Shown piece by piece: positions 32,930 through 44,254 of a stretch of DNA of 64,000 nucleotides. Below the pieces are notes generated by a model, which saw only the letters and a list, made by a program, of their open reading frames with translations, was not told the origin of the DNA and searched no databases. Numbering within the stretch: the first letter of the stretch is position 1; each line of letters opens with the position of its first letter. The DNA is from Paenibacillus algorifonticola (lineage in GTDB: Bacteria; Bacillota; Bacilli; Paenibacillales; Paenibacillaceae), in contig NZ_LAQO01000007.1 in assembly GCF_000971975.1 (NCBI RefSeq), positions 186,001 to 250,000 of the forward strand, given 5' to 3'. The position numbers and the translations under genes were made by a program.

Positions 32930-34045
32930 TCAAGGCATTTCGTCAATGGTGACGAACGTATAACCCTTCTTCTGCAAGCTATCAATGACGTCTGGCAGCA
33001 TGTCTACCGTGTTTTTAATACCTTTGCCTCCAAAAGAATGCATTAATATTATACCACCCGGCTTCGTATGCTCGCTAATGTTCTTCTTCATTACAGATAC
33101 AGACGTTCCCGCCCAGTCACGGGTATCTACATTCCAGCTTACCAATTCTCTTCCTTTTTCCTTCATTAGCTGCTTAACTGTACTATTCACAGCTCCATAC
33201 GGTGCGCGCACCAGGTTTGGAGTAAAGCCGACTACATCTTTGATCAGCTTATCCGTTGTGCTGATTTCGTCCCATATCTGGTTCTTGGTCAGCTTCGTCA
33301 AATCTTTATGATGAGTCGTATGATTGCCAATCTCATGGCCTTCGTCCACTATGCGCTGAAGCACATCTGGATCCTTCTTCACTTGAACGCCGACTACGAA
33401 GAATGTCGCTTTAATGCCCTTCTTTTTCAGGATATCCAAAATCGCTGGTGTATAACGGTTATCCGGTCCATCATCAAATGTTAAGGCGACAAGCTTCTGC
33501 TCCTTATCCGGCTTGCTCGATCCCTTCTCTCCTTGCGGAGACGCCGAAGCCGTTGGCGTTGCTGTGGGAGCCGGCTTGCTCGATGGCGTAGGCGAGCTTG
33601 CAGGTGTGCTTGAAGGCTTAATTGTATATGTACTGGACGTTACGCTCGTTCCCGATTTGGAACCCCCGCTTTGCGTTTTTCCGCCAGATCCGACGGTTGC
33701 ACCAGAACCACTCGCAGCACCGGATGCTGCATTAGTTCCTTTCTGAGGGGAATGGGAATCGTCGGTGCTCGCTGGATGACTTGCCGTGTCCGTACCGCTG
33801 TTTGTCCCTTCCGACAACGTCGGATGGTTAATATGGATAGTGTCCTCGGATGAAGCTCCCTGCTGTATGTTTGCGCTTCCCTCTTGGCCTGGCAAAAGCA
33901 CCTCCAGGCTCGATGAAGCCTTAGTCCCGCAGCCACCAAGCCATAAGGCTAGTGCTACAAGTAGAAAGCCTGCTACTGCTAGTTTTCGTTTTGTTTTTTT
34001 GCGCGTCTTCATGCTGCTAACTCTAGTTCGTGTGTTGTACTTCAT
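32930..34045 (-). CDS. Polysaccharide deacetylase (NodB domain) lipoprotein
   Basis: 371 aa, probably a peptidoglycan or chitooligosaccharide N-deacetylase anchored by a lipoprotein signal (LALWLGGC). A long Ser/Thr/Gly/Pro/Ala linker (about residues 45-185) crosses the wall. The NodB domain has motif 1 TFDDGPDN, motif 2 EIGNHTTHHKDL (metal His), motif 3 VRAPYGAVN, motif 4 NVDTRDWAG and motif 5 GGIILMHSF. ATG 34045 lies behind AAGGGTG. First gene of the operon with the FG-GAP lipoprotein and the two-component system. Confidence 0.92.
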   Translation of the reverse strand: MKYNTRTRVSSMKTRKKTKRKLAVAGFLLVALALWLGGCGTKASSSLEVLLPGQEGSANIQQGASSEDTIHINHPTLSEGTNSGTDTASHPASTDDSHSPQKGTNAASGAASGSGATVGSGGKTQSGGSKSGTSVTSSTYTIKPSSTPASSPTPSSKPAPTATPTASASPQGEKGSSKPDKEQKLVALTFDDGPDNRYTPAILDILKKKGIKATFFVVGVQVKKDPDVLQRIVDEGHEIGNHTTHHKDLTKLTKNQIWDEISTTDKLIKDVVGFTPNLVRAPYGAVNSTVKQLMKEKGRELVSWNVDTRDWAGTSVSVMKKNISEHTKPGGIILMHSFGGKGIKNTVDMLPDVIDSLQKKGYTFVTIDEMP

Positions 34046-34204
34046 CCGATTCACCCTTCTATTTCCTGCTGATAGATTTATCTTATAGCATTCATAGACG
34101 GAGTGCGTTACAAATTAGTTACACCATTCGCCTGCATTTGACAGCGAAAAAACCTCTCCATGGCATGCTATAATAAACTACTAGAATATGGATAGGATGC
34201 TCCT

Positions 34205-34654
34205 ATGAAAATAAGACTATCAAACAAGCTTATATTAGCGGTCCCCGTTGCTATCGTAGTTTTAATGTTCTTGCTTGTTGCGATCAATCAAGCTCCGAAC
34301 ACCACAGACATTATGAATCAGAATATAATCAAGTTAAAAAATGAAACGCATCCTACAGCATTTTCTGCTATTACTCCGTTTATTTGGGATAAAGCCTTTA
34401 TACTTGAGGACCCTTACTATAACGGGGAAACGATAGATGAGATTGTTGGGGCAACTACTCATTTGAACAGGATCGAAACGGAAATGAAACGCAGAATTGT
34501 TTTTGTCCATCAAGGGGAGTTTGTATTTGATTACATTTATAATATTAGAGAATTTGCCTTCAGACCTTTTGGAACGCTAGAACTAACAACAAGCAGCACC
34601 ATACAAGTAGAAAATGAAACGCCTTCGGCTCTCGTGTTACAAATAGAACCATGA
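34205..34654 (+). CDS. Hypothetical membrane-anchored protein
   Basis: 149 aa with one N-terminal hydrophobic helix (LILAVPVAIVVLMFLLVAI, about residues 9-27) and an extracytoplasmic domain of about 120 residues (ITPFIWDKAFILEDPYYNGE, FVFDYIYNIREFAFRPF). No family recognised. An extended -10 TGCTATAAT at 34166-34174 precedes it. Divergent from the deacetylase operon and more AT-rich. Confidence 0.65.
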   Translation: MKIRLSNKLILAVPVAIVVLMFLLVAINQAPNTTDIMNQNIIKLKNETHPTAFSAITPFIWDKAFILEDPYYNGETIDEIVGATTHLNRIETEMKRRIVFVHQGEFVFDYIYNIREFAFRPFGTLELTTSSTIQVENETPSALVLQIEP

Positions 34655-34660
34655 TTGAAT

Positions 34661-34687
34661 AAAAAAAAGCCGCACGTAGGCGGCTTC
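34661..34687. terminator. Terminator at the end of the purine operon
   Basis: AAGCCGC / GCGGCTT-like stem followed on the minus strand by TTTTTTTT; 50 bp after the purD stop and usable also by the plus-strand gene at 34205. Confidence 0.8.
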
Positions 34688-34738
34688 AAGCTTTGTAGAC
34701 TTTACTCATATATGAATGACTTCATTTGAAAACGATCA

Positions 34739-36004
34739 TTAAACCAGTGCCTTCGCTGCAATATCCGAACGGCTCTGCATGCCATCGAAATGGATAACGC
34801 CTACCGCATCATAAGCACGCGCACGCGCTTCCGCGATGTCACGGCCACGGCCGACAACGCCTAGCACACGTCCGCCACTTGTTACGAATTGGCCGTCCTT
34901 CTCAGCTGTTCCAGCATGGAACACAAGCGCGCCTTGCGCTTCGGCTTTCGCCAGCCCTTCAATGACGCGGCCCTTCGGATACGAAGCCGGATAACCTTCG
35001 GATGCCATAATGACGCATACCGCTGCTTCATCGCTCCAAGTAATATCCAGCTGCTCCAGCCTGCCGTTCAGCGAAGCCAATACGATGTCGACAAGATCGG
35101 TTTCCAGACGCGGAAGCACAACCTGCGTTTCCGGATCGCCCATACGTGCATTAAACTCAATCGTTTTCGGGCCCTCCTTCGTAATCATCAGCCCGGCAAA
35201 CAATACGCCGCGGAACGGACGGCCTTCGCTGACCATCGCTTTCGCCGTTGGAATGATAATGTTTGCAATCGACTCGTCGATAATCGACTGATCAATATGT
35301 GGCAGCGGCGTATACGTGCCCATTCCGCCCGTGTTCGGACCTTTATCGCCGTCGAAAATCGGCTTGTGATCCTGTGCCGGCACCATCGCCCGCACCGTCT
35401 CGCCATCTACGAAAGCAAGGATGGACATTTCCTGTCCTTCCAAAAATTCCTCAATCACGATTTGGTTGCCCGCATCGCCAAACACTTTATCCAGCATCGC
35501 TTCTTTCAGCGCCTGCTGCGCTTCTTCCATCGTAAATGCCACTGTTACGCCCTTGCCTGCCGCAAGTCCATCCGCCTTAATGACGATTGGCGTCTGCTGT
35601 TCCTGCAAATAAGCGGAAGCCGCCTCATAATCGGTAAACGTCTCATATTTAGCCGTCGGAATATTGTATTTCTTGAGCAAATTTTTCATGAAAATTTTGC
35701 TGCCTTCAATTTCCGCTGCCGCTTTATTCGGTCCATATACCGGAATTTGATGCGCTTCGAACGCATCTACGATGCCGTCCGCCAGCGGATCATCCGGGCC
35801 GATGAATACGAGATCGATGGCCGCATCTTTCGCAAACTCCACCAGCTCGTCAAATTGATTGACAGCCAGCGGCACGCATTCTGCCAGCTGCGCGATGCCT
35901 GCATTGCCCGGCGCACAATAGATGTTCCGGACCTTCTCGCTTTTTTTCAGCGCCCATACGATCGCATGCTCGCGGCCGCCGCCGCCTACTACTAAAATTC
36001 GCAT
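34739..36004 (-). CDS. purD: Phosphoribosylamine-glycine ligase
   Basis: 421 aa ATP-grasp enzyme (GARS) that joins glycine to phosphoribosylamine, step 2 of purine synthesis. Starts MRILVVGGGGREHAIVWAL; other marks are IVIKADGLAAGKGVTVAFT, VIEEFLEGQEMSILAFVDG and EFNARMGDPETQVVLPRL. Full length. Last gene of the pur operon, 15 bp after purH. Confidence 0.97.
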   Translation of the reverse strand: MRILVVGGGGREHAIVWALKKSEKVRNIYCAPGNAGIAQLAECVPLAVNQFDELVEFAKDAAIDLVFIGPDDPLADGIVDAFEAHQIPVYGPNKAAAEIEGSKIFMKNLLKKYNIPTAKYETFTDYEAASAYLQEQQTPIVIKADGLAAGKGVTVAFTMEEAQQALKEAMLDKVFGDAGNQIVIEEFLEGQEMSILAFVDGETVRAMVPAQDHKPIFDGDKGPNTGGMGTYTPLPHIDQSIIDESIANIIIPTAKAMVSEGRPFRGVLFAGLMITKEGPKTIEFNARMGDPETQVVLPRLETDLVDIVLASLNGRLEQLDITWSDEAAVCVIMASEGYPASYPKGRVIEGLAKAEAQGALVFHAGTAEKDGQFVTSGGRVLGVVGRGRDIAEARARAYDAVGVIHFDGMQSRSDIAAKALV

Positions 36005-36019
36005 CTTGTCAGCTCCCTC

Positions 36020-37570
36020 TTAATGCTTGAAATGACGAACGCCAGTCAATACCATGGCAATGTTGTTGGCATTTGCTGCGGCAATCGATTCGGCATCTTT
36101 AATGGAGCCGCCCGTTTGGATAATCGCCGTAATGCCAGCTTTTGCTGCCAGCTCAACCGTATCGCCCATTGGGAAAAAGGCATCCGATGCAAGTACAGCG
36201 CCAGCGGATTCTGCACCAGCCTGCTCGATTGCGATGCGAGCAGCGCCTACGCGGTTCATTTGGCCTGCGCCTACGCCAATCGTCATATTATTTTTCGCCA
36301 GCAAAATCGCATTCGATTTCACATGCTTCACGACTTTCCAGCCGAACAGCAATTGCTTCAGCTCTTCCTCAGTCGGTTTGCGGTCGGTTACGAATTGCAG
36401 GTCTGCTTCCGTCAGGCTGCGTACATCGCTTTCCTGTACGAGCATGCCGCCGTCAACCGTCGTCACGAGCAGCTCAGGCTTGCGGTCAGCCGCAGCAACG
36501 GAAAGCTCGCCGAGCTTCATGAGGCGAATGTTTTTCTTTTTCGTCAAAATATCAAGAGCTTCCGGCGTAAAGTCCGGCGCAATAATGATTTCAAGGAAAA
36601 TTTGGCCCAGCAGCTCAGCTGTGTCTGCGCCGATTACGCGGTTCGCCGCAACGATGCCGCCGAAAATTGAAGTCGGATCAGCCGCATACGCTTTTTGATA
36701 CGCTTCATGAATGTCAGCGCCAGTGCCTACGCCGCAAGGATTCATATGCTTAACGGCAACAACGGCCGGCTCATCAAATTCCTTAACAATCGCAAGTGCT
36801 GCGTTTGCATCATTGATGTTATTATAGGACAGCTCTTTGCCGTGCAATTGCTCAGCTGTCGTAATGTTGCCTGCCGAAGCGAGCGGCTTGCTGTAGAAAG
36901 CAGCCTTCTGATGCGGGTTCTCGCCGTAGCGAAGATCCTGTACTTTTTCGTAAGTAACGGTATAGCTTTCTGGAAGCTCTTCGCCTGTCTGCTTGGACAA
37001 ATATTCAGCAATCAGCGTATCGTAAGCAGCCGTATGGCGGAATACTTTCGCCGTCAAGCGTTTGCGCGTTTCAAGCGTCGTGTCGCCGCCTGCTTTTACT
37101 TCTTCCAGCACAGCCGCGTAATCCGCAGCGTCTACAACAACGGTCACGAATGCATGGTTTTTCGCAGCAGAGCGCAGCATAGTCGGACCGCCGATATCGA
37201 TGTTTTCAATCGCATCCGCATATTCGACATCCGGCTTCGCAATCGTCTGCTTGAACGGATACAGATTTACGACAACGAGGTCGATGTAGCTGAGACCCAG
37301 CTCTTCCATCACCTTCTGGTGCTCCGCATCGTCGCGCACAGCGAGCAGGCCGCTATGTACAGCAGGGTGCAGCGTTTTGACGCGTCCATCCAAAATTTCC
37401 GGGAAGCCCGTCACATCGGAAATGCCGATGACCGGAATGCCCTCTTTTTCCAATAAGCTGAATGTTCCGCCTGTCGAAATAATTTCTACGCCTTGGCTTG
37501 CCAGCTCACGCGAAAACTCCACAATACCCGTCTTGTCGGATACGCTGATTAATGCTCTACGAATAGCCAT
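36020..37570 (-). CDS. purH: Bifunctional AICAR transformylase / IMP cyclohydrolase
   Basis: 516 aa; catalyses the last two steps to IMP. The N-terminal IMP cyclohydrolase ([49 protein letters not shown]) is followed by the transformylase part with KHMNPCGVG and [10 protein letters not shown]. Ends GVRHFKH. ATG after AAGGAGGG. Operon neighbour of purN and purD. Confidence 0.97.
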   Translation of the reverse strand: MAIRRALISVSDKTGIVEFSRELASQGVEIISTGGTFSLLEKEGIPVIGISDVTGFPEILDGRVKTLHPAVHSGLLAVRDDAEHQKVMEELGLSYIDLVVVNLYPFKQTIAKPDVEYADAIENIDIGGPTMLRSAAKNHAFVTVVVDAADYAAVLEEVKAGGDTTLETRKRLTAKVFRHTAAYDTLIAEYLSKQTGEELPESYTVTYEKVQDLRYGENPHQKAAFYSKPLASAGNITTAEQLHGKELSYNNINDANAALAIVKEFDEPAVVAVKHMNPCGVGTGADIHEAYQKAYAADPTSIFGGIVAANRVIGADTAELLGQIFLEIIIAPDFTPEALDILTKKKNIRLMKLGELSVAAADRKPELLVTTVDGGMLVQESDVRSLTEADLQFVTDRKPTEEELKQLLFGWKVVKHVKSNAILLAKNNMTIGVGAGQMNRVGAARIAIEQAGAESAGAVLASDAFFPMGDTVELAAKAGITAIIQTGGSIKDAESIAAANANNIAMVLTGVRHFKH

Positions 37571-37638
37571 TCCACAAAGCCCTCCTTTTTATCTTAACCC
37601 TGTTGCGCACTAACCGCTTTATCGTTATTACCACTCAA

Positions 37639-38265
37639 TCACTCAGCTTGTTTGTTCACATCAATCCGTACCAGACGTCCATCCAGTTGCACCCGTCCGC
37701 CAGCAATTTGCCGCACAACCTGCGGAAGCAGCTGCTGCTCCGCCGCATGGATGCGTGCTGCAAGCTCGTCCTCCGTCTCGCCGTTCGCAATCCCGACAGC
37801 CTGCTGGGCAATAATCGGGCCGCTATCGAGGCCGCCGTCCACATAATGCACGGTGACGCCCGTCAGCTTCACGCCGTAAGCAAGCGCTTGGCGAATCGCA
37901 TTAATGCCGGGAAAAGCTGGCAGCAGTGAAGGATGGATATTGATCATCCGCCCATAGAAAGGCTCCACCAGCACCGGCGTTATGATGCGCATATAGCCCG
38001 CCAGCACAATCAGCTCAATGCCACGGCGCTCAAGCTCCGCCAAAATAACGCTGTCATGCGCTTCGCGGGACGGATAGTCCTTCGGCTTAAAAATAAACGT
38101 TTCTACGCCCGCCTTGCGCGCCCGCTCGATAACCGGAGCAGACGGCTTATCACAAACAAGAAGCTCGATAGTTGCATCGAGCTCCCCCTGCCATGCCGCA
38201 TCGGCCAAGGCTTGAAAATTTGTGCCTTGACCTGATGCAAATACGGCTATACGCTTCGCTGCCAT
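37639..38265 (-). CDS. purN: Phosphoribosylglycinamide formyltransferase
   Basis: 208 aa folate-dependent GAR transformylase. IAVFASGQGTNFQALADAA, the IVLAGYMRIITPVLV segment, INIHPSLLPAFPGINAI with the catalytic His and Asn, and VHYVDGGLDSGPIIAQQAV are typical. Its ATG shares one base with the purM stop (TAATG), indicating translational coupling. Confidence 0.97.
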   Translation of the reverse strand: MAAKRIAVFASGQGTNFQALADAAWQGELDATIELLVCDKPSAPVIERARKAGVETFIFKPKDYPSREAHDSVILAELERRGIELIVLAGYMRIITPVLVEPFYGRMINIHPSLLPAFPGINAIRQALAYGVKLTGVTVHYVDGGLDSGPIIAQQAVGIANGETEDELAARIHAAEQQLLPQVVRQIAGGRVQLDGRLVRIDVNKQAE

Positions 38266-39308
38266 TACACCGTCGCTCCTGTAAACGTGACGATGCGGCT
38301 GCCTTCCGTTACTGTTCCAATGCGGTAAGCTTTCTCGCCAAGCTCATTTGCTACTCGAAGCGCTTCTTCCGCTTCATCAGCCGGTACAACAACTACGAGG
38401 CCAATACCCATATTAAACGTCGTGAACATGTCACGATTCGTAATCGAACCTTTTTCCTGCATTAAGCCAAAAATGTTGTGGATTGGCCAAGAGCCGTATT
38501 CCACATTCACGTTCACGCCTTCCGGCAATACGCGCGGAATGTTCTCGATGAAGCCGCCGCCCGTAATATGCGCCATGCCTTTCACCTTCACTTGCTCAAT
38601 CAGCTTAAGCGCCGATTTCACATAAATACGCGTTGGCTCGATCAATACATCGCCAAGCTTCGCGCCATCAAGCTCTGCCAGCTCCTGATCAAGCGCATAA
38701 CCGCTCTCTTCCAGAAGCAATCTGCGAACGAGCGAATAGCCATTGCTGTGAATGCCGCTTGACGCAAGACCAATCACTGCGTCTCCGGGCGCAATGGTCG
38801 TGCCGTCGATGATTTTTTTCTTATCGACAACGCCGACCGTAAAGCCCGCGATATCGTATTCGTCGCCTTGGTACATGCCCGGCATTTCCGCAGTCTCGCC
38901 GCCAATCAGCGCGCAGCCTGCCTGTACGCAGCCGTCTGCGATGCCTTTGACTACCGCTTCGATTTTCTCAGGCACGACTTTGCCGCAAGCGAGGTAATCG
39001 AGGAAGAACAACGGCTCAGCGCCTTGTACAATGATGTCGTTGACGCACATGGCAACCGCATCGATACCGATCGTGTCATGCTTGTCCATTGCAAAAGCCA
39101 GCTTCAGCTTTGTGCCAACGCCATCTGTCCCCGATACGAGCACCGGCTCATCATATTTATCCTTGTTTAGGCCGAACAGGCCGCCAAAGCCGCCAAGATC
39201 CGTCAGCACCTCAGGACGGAACGTCTTCTTGACATGCTTCTTCATTCTTTCGACCGCTTCGTTGCCAGCCGCTATATCGACGCCAGCTTTTTTATACGCT
39301 TCTGCCAC
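38265..39308 (-). CDS. purM: Phosphoribosylformylglycinamidine cyclo-ligase
   Basis: 347 aa AIR synthetase. Landmarks: [58 protein letters not shown] and [23 protein letters not shown] 39308 behind AAAGGGG is chosen because it gives the conserved family N-terminus; a TTG three codons upstream lies within the spacer. Confidence 0.96.
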   Translation of the reverse strand: MAEAYKKAGVDIAAGNEAVERMKKHVKKTFRPEVLTDLGGFGGLFGLNKDKYDEPVLVSGTDGVGTKLKLAFAMDKHDTIGIDAVAMCVNDIIVQGAEPLFFLDYLACGKVVPEKIEAVVKGIADGCVQAGCALIGGETAEMPGMYQGDEYDIAGFTVGVVDKKKIIDGTTIAPGDAVIGLASSGIHSNGYSLVRRLLLEESGYALDQELAELDGAKLGDVLIEPTRIYVKSALKLIEQVKVKGMAHITGGGFIENIPRVLPEGVNVNVEYGSWPIHNIFGLMQEKGSITNRDMFTTFNMGIGLVVVVPADEAEEALRVANELGEKAYRIGTVTEGSRIVTFTGATV

Positions 39309-39436
39309 ACCGTTCAACCCCTTTATCGTAGCTGCCAGATCGGCACGCCTGAATCAGGCGCGCACAAATGACAGGCAGCACTATTATTCCTAATTGCACA
39401 AGCAAAGCTTCATGCTGCAGCCAGACTGCCTTAAGT

Positions 39437-40915
39437 CTAGCAGCTGCAGCTTTTGTCCGATTCCTCATCAACAGGCGTCGGGTAATCATTATCAAAGCAG
39501 CCGAGGCACATGCCGCGGTTATAAGCGCCATCATTGCCGCCAACCGAATCAATAAAGCCGCTGTCGCTAAGGAAGGACAGTGAATCCGCATTGATCAGCT
39601 CGCAAATTTCCTGCACGGTGCGGGAAGATGCAATAAGCTCATCGCGGCTCGGTGTATCAATGCCGTAGTAGCAAGGATTTTTGAAAGGCGGCGATGTAAT
39701 CCGCACGTGCACTTCCGTTGCTCCCGCTTCACGCAGCATATTGACGATCCGGCGCGACGTTGTGCCGCGAACGATCGAGTCGTCAATCATGACGACGCGT
39801 TTGCCTTCTACGACTTTGCGAACGGCGGACAGCTTCATCTTCACGCCCTGCTCGCGCAGCTCCTGCGAAGGCTGGATGAACGTACGGCCGGTGTATTTAT
39901 TTTTGATAAGTCCAAGCTCATAAGGAATGCCCGTCTGCTCCGCATAACCGATTGCTGCAGAAATACTGGAGTCCGGCACACCCGTTACGATATCAGCATC
40001 GACGAACGATTCCATCGCGAGCTGCTTGCCCATCCGCTTGCGTGCGGAATGAATATTGATTTCATGAATGTCGCTGTCGGGACGGGCAAAATAAATATAT
40101 TCCATCGCGCAGGTCGCTCTGCGCGTCACTTCCGCATAACGATCCTCTTTCATGCCATCCTGATCAAAAATAAGCAGCTCGCCTGGCTGAACGTCACGCA
40201 AATATTCGGCACCAATCGATTCAAACGCGCACGACTCGGAAGAAAACACATAGCCCTCGCCGATGCGGCCCACCACGAGCGGACGAAGTCCATTCGGATC
40301 AGAAGCGACCAGCAGCTTGTCGTTTGTCATAATCAGGAAAGCGAAGCCTCCAACGATACGCTGAAGCGCTTCTTTCGCTGCCGTCACAAAATCCTTCGGC
40401 GAACGGGCGATCAAATGCGCAATAACCTCGGTATCGCTCGTCGTCTGGAAAATAGAACCCAGGTTCTCCAGCTCCTTGCGGATTTCCGGCGCATTTACGA
40501 TATTGCCGTTCGTCGCTACTGCAAGATCGCCATCGCGATAGCGGAAGATCAGCGGCTGCGCATTCGCGAGCTTGCTCTCTCCCGCCGTCGAATAGCGCAC
40601 GTGGCCGATAGAGCGATCGCCAGGGAGCCCCGCTAGGCGCTCCTTGTCGAATACTTCCTTGACGAGTCCCATGCCGCGGTGATAGCTGAAACGATTGCGG
40701 TCCGTCGTATCGACGGTGCAAATGCCTGCCGACTCCTCGCCGCGATGCTGCAAAGCATGAAGCCCATAGTAGGACAGCGAGGCTGCGTCAGAATGGTTAA
40801 AGACGCCGAAGACGCCGCATTCCTCGCGCAGCTTGTCGAAGAAATCTTCCCGACCGCCGCCTTGATTATAATAATCGCCTGACCAAAGCTTAGGCTGCTT
40901 TATTTCATCAGACAT
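39437..40915 (-). CDS. purF: Amidophosphoribosyltransferase
   Basis: 492 aa, first committed step of purine synthesis. The glutaminase nucleophile Cys33 in [11 protein letters not shown] becomes N-terminal after removal of a propeptide, here 32 residues if ATG 40915 is used, which is longer than the 11 of Bacillus subtilis. Then come the [12 protein letters not shown] segment and the PRPP site [21 protein letters not shown]-terminal Cys residues ([12 protein letters not shown]) fit the iron-sulfur form. Overlaps purL by 16 bp. Confidence 0.96.
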   Translation of the reverse strand: MSDEIKQPKLWSGDYYNQGGGREDFFDKLREECGVFGVFNHSDAASLSYYGLHALQHRGEESAGICTVDTTDRNRFSYHRGMGLVKEVFDKERLAGLPGDRSIGHVRYSTAGESKLANAQPLIFRYRDGDLAVATNGNIVNAPEIRKELENLGSIFQTTSDTEVIAHLIARSPKDFVTAAKEALQRIVGGFAFLIMTNDKLLVASDPNGLRPLVVGRIGEGYVFSSESCAFESIGAEYLRDVQPGELLIFDQDGMKEDRYAEVTRRATCAMEYIYFARPDSDIHEINIHSARKRMGKQLAMESFVDADIVTGVPDSSISAAIGYAEQTGIPYELGLIKNKYTGRTFIQPSQELREQGVKMKLSAVRKVVEGKRVVMIDDSIVRGTTSRRIVNMLREAGATEVHVRITSPPFKNPCYYGIDTPSRDELIASSRTVQEICELINADSLSFLSDSGFIDSVGGNDGAYNRGMCLGCFDNDYPTPVDEESDKSCSC

Positions 40916-43143
40916 GGAATCGCATCCTTCCAGACCTTCTCCAGTTGTTGTACCGGCGCCAGAATGCCGGATTTGCCATTGATGCTGATCGAAAGAGCAG
41001 CTCCTTTAACCGAACCGATTGCCGCATGGGCAACGCCTTGCTCCGCCAGCAATGCTTGCAGCGCTGCTGCCTGCTCCGGCTTCGCCGACAGCAAAATACG
41101 CGATTGCGATTCGCTGAACAGCGCATGATCAGCGCGCAGCTCTGTATGAACATTAACTTCTGCACCAAGCTTGCCGCTTATGCAGGATTCTGCCAGTGCA
41201 GTCGCAATTCCGCCTTCGGACAAGTCATGCGCCGAAGCGACCAAACCGCCTTGAATCGCGCTCAGCACAGCGCCGAGCATCTTTTTCTCAACAGCCAGAT
41301 CAATAACCGGAGGACGGCCTTCGTTCACGCCTTGCAGCACGTATTGAAGCTCGCTTCCGCCCATTTCGGCCTTCGTCTCGCCGACGAGAATGATAACGTC
41401 GCCTTCGTTTTTGAAGCCTTGAGTCGTAATATGATCGATATCATGAACGAGACCTACCATGCCGATAACCGGCGTCGGGTAAATCGCGCCTTTTGCATTT
41501 TCATTGTACAAGCTGACGTTGCCGCCGATAACTGGCGTATCAAGGACGCGGCAAGCTTCGGACATGCCGTCTGCCGATTTCTCGATTTGCCAGAATACAT
41601 CCGGCTTCTCTGGGCTGCCGAAGTTCAGGTTGTCCGTAATCGCCAGCGGCTCTGCGCCGGAGCAAACGATGTTGCGCGCAGCTTCCGCTACAGCAATGCG
41701 TCCGCCCACTTCTGGATCCAGATAGACATAACGGCTGTTGCAGTCCGTTGTCATCGCGAGTGCCTTGCGAGTACCGTTAATAGTAACGACTGCTGCGTCC
41801 GAACCCGGCTCCACCGCTGTCGACGTACGCACCATATAGTCATATTGATTGTAAACCCACTCTTTGCTTGCCACTGTTGGCGAAGCGAGCACTTTCTCAA
41901 GCGCAGCCGTCAAATCCGTCACTTCCGGATAAGCCGTTGTGTCGATTGCCGCATTCGCGCTGTAATAAGCAGGCTCCTGCGAAGGCTTGTCATAAACCGG
42001 ACACTCGTCAACGAGTGCTGTTACCGGCATATCGGCCACTTGCTCGCCTTGGTGGAACAAGCGGAGACGGCCGTCATCGGTTACTTTGCCGACTTTGGCG
42101 CAAATGATGCCCCAACGCTCGAAAATTTCTTTCGCCTGCGCTTCATGCTGCGGCTCTACAACGAAGAGCATGCGCTCTTGCGATTCAGACAGCATCATTT
42201 CGTAAGGCGTCATGCCTGTTTCGCGCTGCGGCACTTCATCGAGGTACAGCTCAAGACCGTTTCCTGCTTTGGATGCCATCTCGGCGCTGGAGCAAGTTAG
42301 GCCAGCTGCGCCCATATCTTGAATGCCAAGCACGATGCCGGAATCGATCAGCTCAAGCGTCGCTTCCATAACCAGCTTCTCCATGAATGGATCGCCGACT
42401 TGAACCGCCGTACGCTTCTCTTCCGATTCCTCGGACAGCTCGACCGAAGCGAAGGTTGCGCCGTGGATGCCGTCGCGGCCAGTTGCCGGACCGACGTAAA
42501 ATACCGGATTGCCTACACCTTTAGCGACGCCGCGTTGGATTTTATCATGATCGATGAGGCCCACGCACATAGCGTTAACGAGCGGATTGCCCTCGTAGCT
42601 CTCGTCGAACATCACTTCACCGCCGACAGTCGGGATGCCGATACAGTTGCCGTAGCCAGCGATACCGCTAACGACATTTTCGAACAAATATTTAACGCGC
42701 TCATTTTCAAGACGGCCAAAACGCAAGCTGTTCATCAAAGCAACAGGACGTGCGCCCATCGAGAAAATGTCGCGGATAATGCCGCCTACGCCCGTAGCTG
42801 CGCCTTGGTAAGGCTCAACCGCGGATGGATGGTTATGCGATTCGATTTTGAATACGACCGCTTGATTATCGCCAATATCAACGATACCCGCGCCTTCGCC
42901 TGGTCCCATCAGGACGCGAGGGCCTGTAATCGGGAATTTTTTCAAAATCGGCTTGGAGTTTTTGTAAGAGCAATGCTCCGACCACATGACGCTGAATACG
43001 CCAATCTCCGTGTAGTTTGGCTGACGGCCAAGAAATCCGCAAATCAGCTCATATTCATAATCCGTTACGCCGAACTGCGTATAAATCCGCTGATCCGCGA
43101 TTTGCTCCGCTGTCGGTTCCTTAGCTGTTAACTGCTGCGCCAT
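40900..43143 (-). CDS. purL: Phosphoribosylformylglycinamidine synthase subunit PurL
   Basis: 747 aa small-type PurL that works with PurS and PurQ (FGAM synthetase). Contains [20 protein letters not shown] with [52 protein letters not shown] and [15 protein letters not shown] 43143 gives MAQQLTAKE after GGAGGGAACAGC and overlaps the purQ end by 23 bp. Confidence 0.97.
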   Translation of the reverse strand: MAQQLTAKEPTAEQIADQRIYTQFGVTDYEYELICGFLGRQPNYTEIGVFSVMWSEHCSYKNSKPILKKFPITGPRVLMGPGEGAGIVDIGDNQAVVFKIESHNHPSAVEPYQGAATGVGGIIRDIFSMGARPVALMNSLRFGRLENERVKYLFENVVSGIAGYGNCIGIPTVGGEVMFDESYEGNPLVNAMCVGLIDHDKIQRGVAKGVGNPVFYVGPATGRDGIHGATFASVELSEESEEKRTAVQVGDPFMEKLVMEATLELIDSGIVLGIQDMGAAGLTCSSAEMASKAGNGLELYLDEVPQRETGMTPYEMMLSESQERMLFVVEPQHEAQAKEIFERWGIICAKVGKVTDDGRLRLFHQGEQVADMPVTALVDECPVYDKPSQEPAYYSANAAIDTTAYPEVTDLTAALEKVLASPTVASKEWVYNQYDYMVRTSTAVEPGSDAAVVTINGTRKALAMTTDCNSRYVYLDPEVGGRIAVAEAARNIVCSGAEPLAITDNLNFGSPEKPDVFWQIEKSADGMSEACRVLDTPVIGGNVSLYNENAKGAIYPTPVIGMVGLVHDIDHITTQGFKNEGDVIILVGETKAEMGGSELQYVLQGVNEGRPPVIDLAVEKKMLGAVLSAIQGGLVASAHDLSEGGIATALAESCISGKLGAEVNVHTELRADHALFSESQSRILLSAKPEQAAALQALLAEQGVAHAAIGSVKGAALSISINGKSGILAPVQQLEKVWKDAIPCLMK

Positions 43144-43816
43144 GCTGTTCCCTCCATGCATTCAAAATCGATGTAAACATTTTTTTGCCGTCCTCTGAGC
43201 CGAACAATTGGTTGATTGCCCGCTCTGGATGCGGCATCATGCCGACTACGTTGCCGCGCTCGTTGCTCACGCCCGCAATGTTCGATACCGATCCGTTCGG
43301 ATTGGTGTCGCCTGCATAGCGGAAAATAATTTGCTTGTTCGCTTCAAGCTGTGCCAGCGTCGCGTCGTCGCAATAGTAGTTTCCTTCGCCGTGAGCGATT
43401 GGAATGTTGATGATGTCGCCTTCCGCATACTGGTTCGTGAACGGGTTGCCGTTGTTCACGACTTCCAGCGGCGTCTGATGGCAGCGGAATTTGAGGCCGC
43501 TGTTGCGAATTAAAGCGCCTGGCAGCAGGCCTGCTTCCGTAAGGATTTGGAACCCGTTACAGATGCCGAGGATGAACTTGCCTTCCTCCGCCGCTTTCTT
43601 CACTTCGTTCATAACAGGAGCGAAACGGGAAATCGCGCCGCAGCGCAGGTAATCGCCGTAGGAGAAGCCCCCTGGCACCAAAATCGCGTCATAGCCGGAG
43701 AGATCCGTCGATGTATGCCATACATACTCTACCTTTTGGCCAATCGCTTCCTCTACCGCCTTGTAACAATCAATATCACAGTTGGAACCTGGAAAAACCA
43801 GAACCGCAAACTTCAT
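43121..43816 (-). CDS. purQ: Phosphoribosylformylglycinamidine synthase subunit PurQ
   Basis: 231 aa glutaminase subunit delivering ammonia to Pur[37 protein letters not shown], the nucleophile Cys in [20 protein letters not shown] and the catalytic His-Glu in [13 protein letters not shown] 43816 follows GGAGGGATAAGGCG; four bases separate it from the purS stop. Confidence 0.97.
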   Translation of the reverse strand: MKFAVLVFPGSNCDIDCYKAVEEAIGQKVEYVWHTSTDLSGYDAILVPGGFSYGDYLRCGAISRFAPVMNEVKKAAEEGKFILGICNGFQILTEAGLLPGALIRNSGLKFRCHQTPLEVVNNGNPFTNQYAEGDIINIPIAHGEGNYYCDDATLAQLEANKQIIFRYAGDTNPNGSVSNIAGVSNERGNVVGMMPHPERAINQLFGSEDGKKMFTSILNAWREQHGAAVNS

Positions 43817-43820
43817 CGCC

Positions 43821-44063
43821 TTATCCCTCCAGCTCAAAACGGTAATCTTCTACGACCGTGTTCGCTAGCAGCTTCTCGCACATTTCCTTGATGCGCTTCT
43901 CTGCCTCGCTGCGGTCAATATCGCCCAGCTCAAGCTCCAAATATTTGCCGATCCGAACCTTTTCCACTTCGGCAAAGCCCATCGAGTGCAATGCTCCTTG
44001 TACAGCTGTTCCTTGCGGATCAAGTACATTTTCCTTGATTGTTACGTAGACGGTTGCTTTCAT
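43821..44063 (-). CDS. purS: Phosphoribosylformylglycinamidine synthase subunit PurS
   Basis: 80 aa accessory subunit that bridges PurL and Pur[41 protein letters not shown] and [17 protein letters not shown] are the family pattern. Separated from purC by 191 bp, the largest gap in the operon, in which I see no gene. Confidence 0.96.
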   Translation of the reverse strand: MKATVYVTIKENVLDPQGTAVQGALHSMGFAEVEKVRIGKYLELELGDIDRSEAEKRIKEMCEKLLANTVVEDYRFELEG

Positions 44064-44254
44064 TGTTGGCCTCCTGATAATGAAAATAATAATGTAACGC
44101 TAACGCTGCTCCGCTTTTCTTCTGCTTTAGGCGAGCACCCCACAGGCTCCCTCCAGCAAAATCGCTTTGCTTTTATCGTTTTGCTTGTATCGCTGTTGAT
44201 CAATCTCTTTAGCTTGCTCTTGCTGGCTTCAACGCTGCTGCCTGCGCGGAAAAG

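Noticed and set aside
34138..34174. TTGACA and TATAAT as one promoter before the 149 aa protein
   Set aside because: The two boxes are 25 bp apart, too far; only the extended -10 was kept as evidence.
40945..42300. Long plus-strand open frame opposite purL
   Set aside because: It is antisense to a perfectly conserved gene, has no ribosome site or domain, and similar shadows occur opposite purD, purH and purB because of codon bias.
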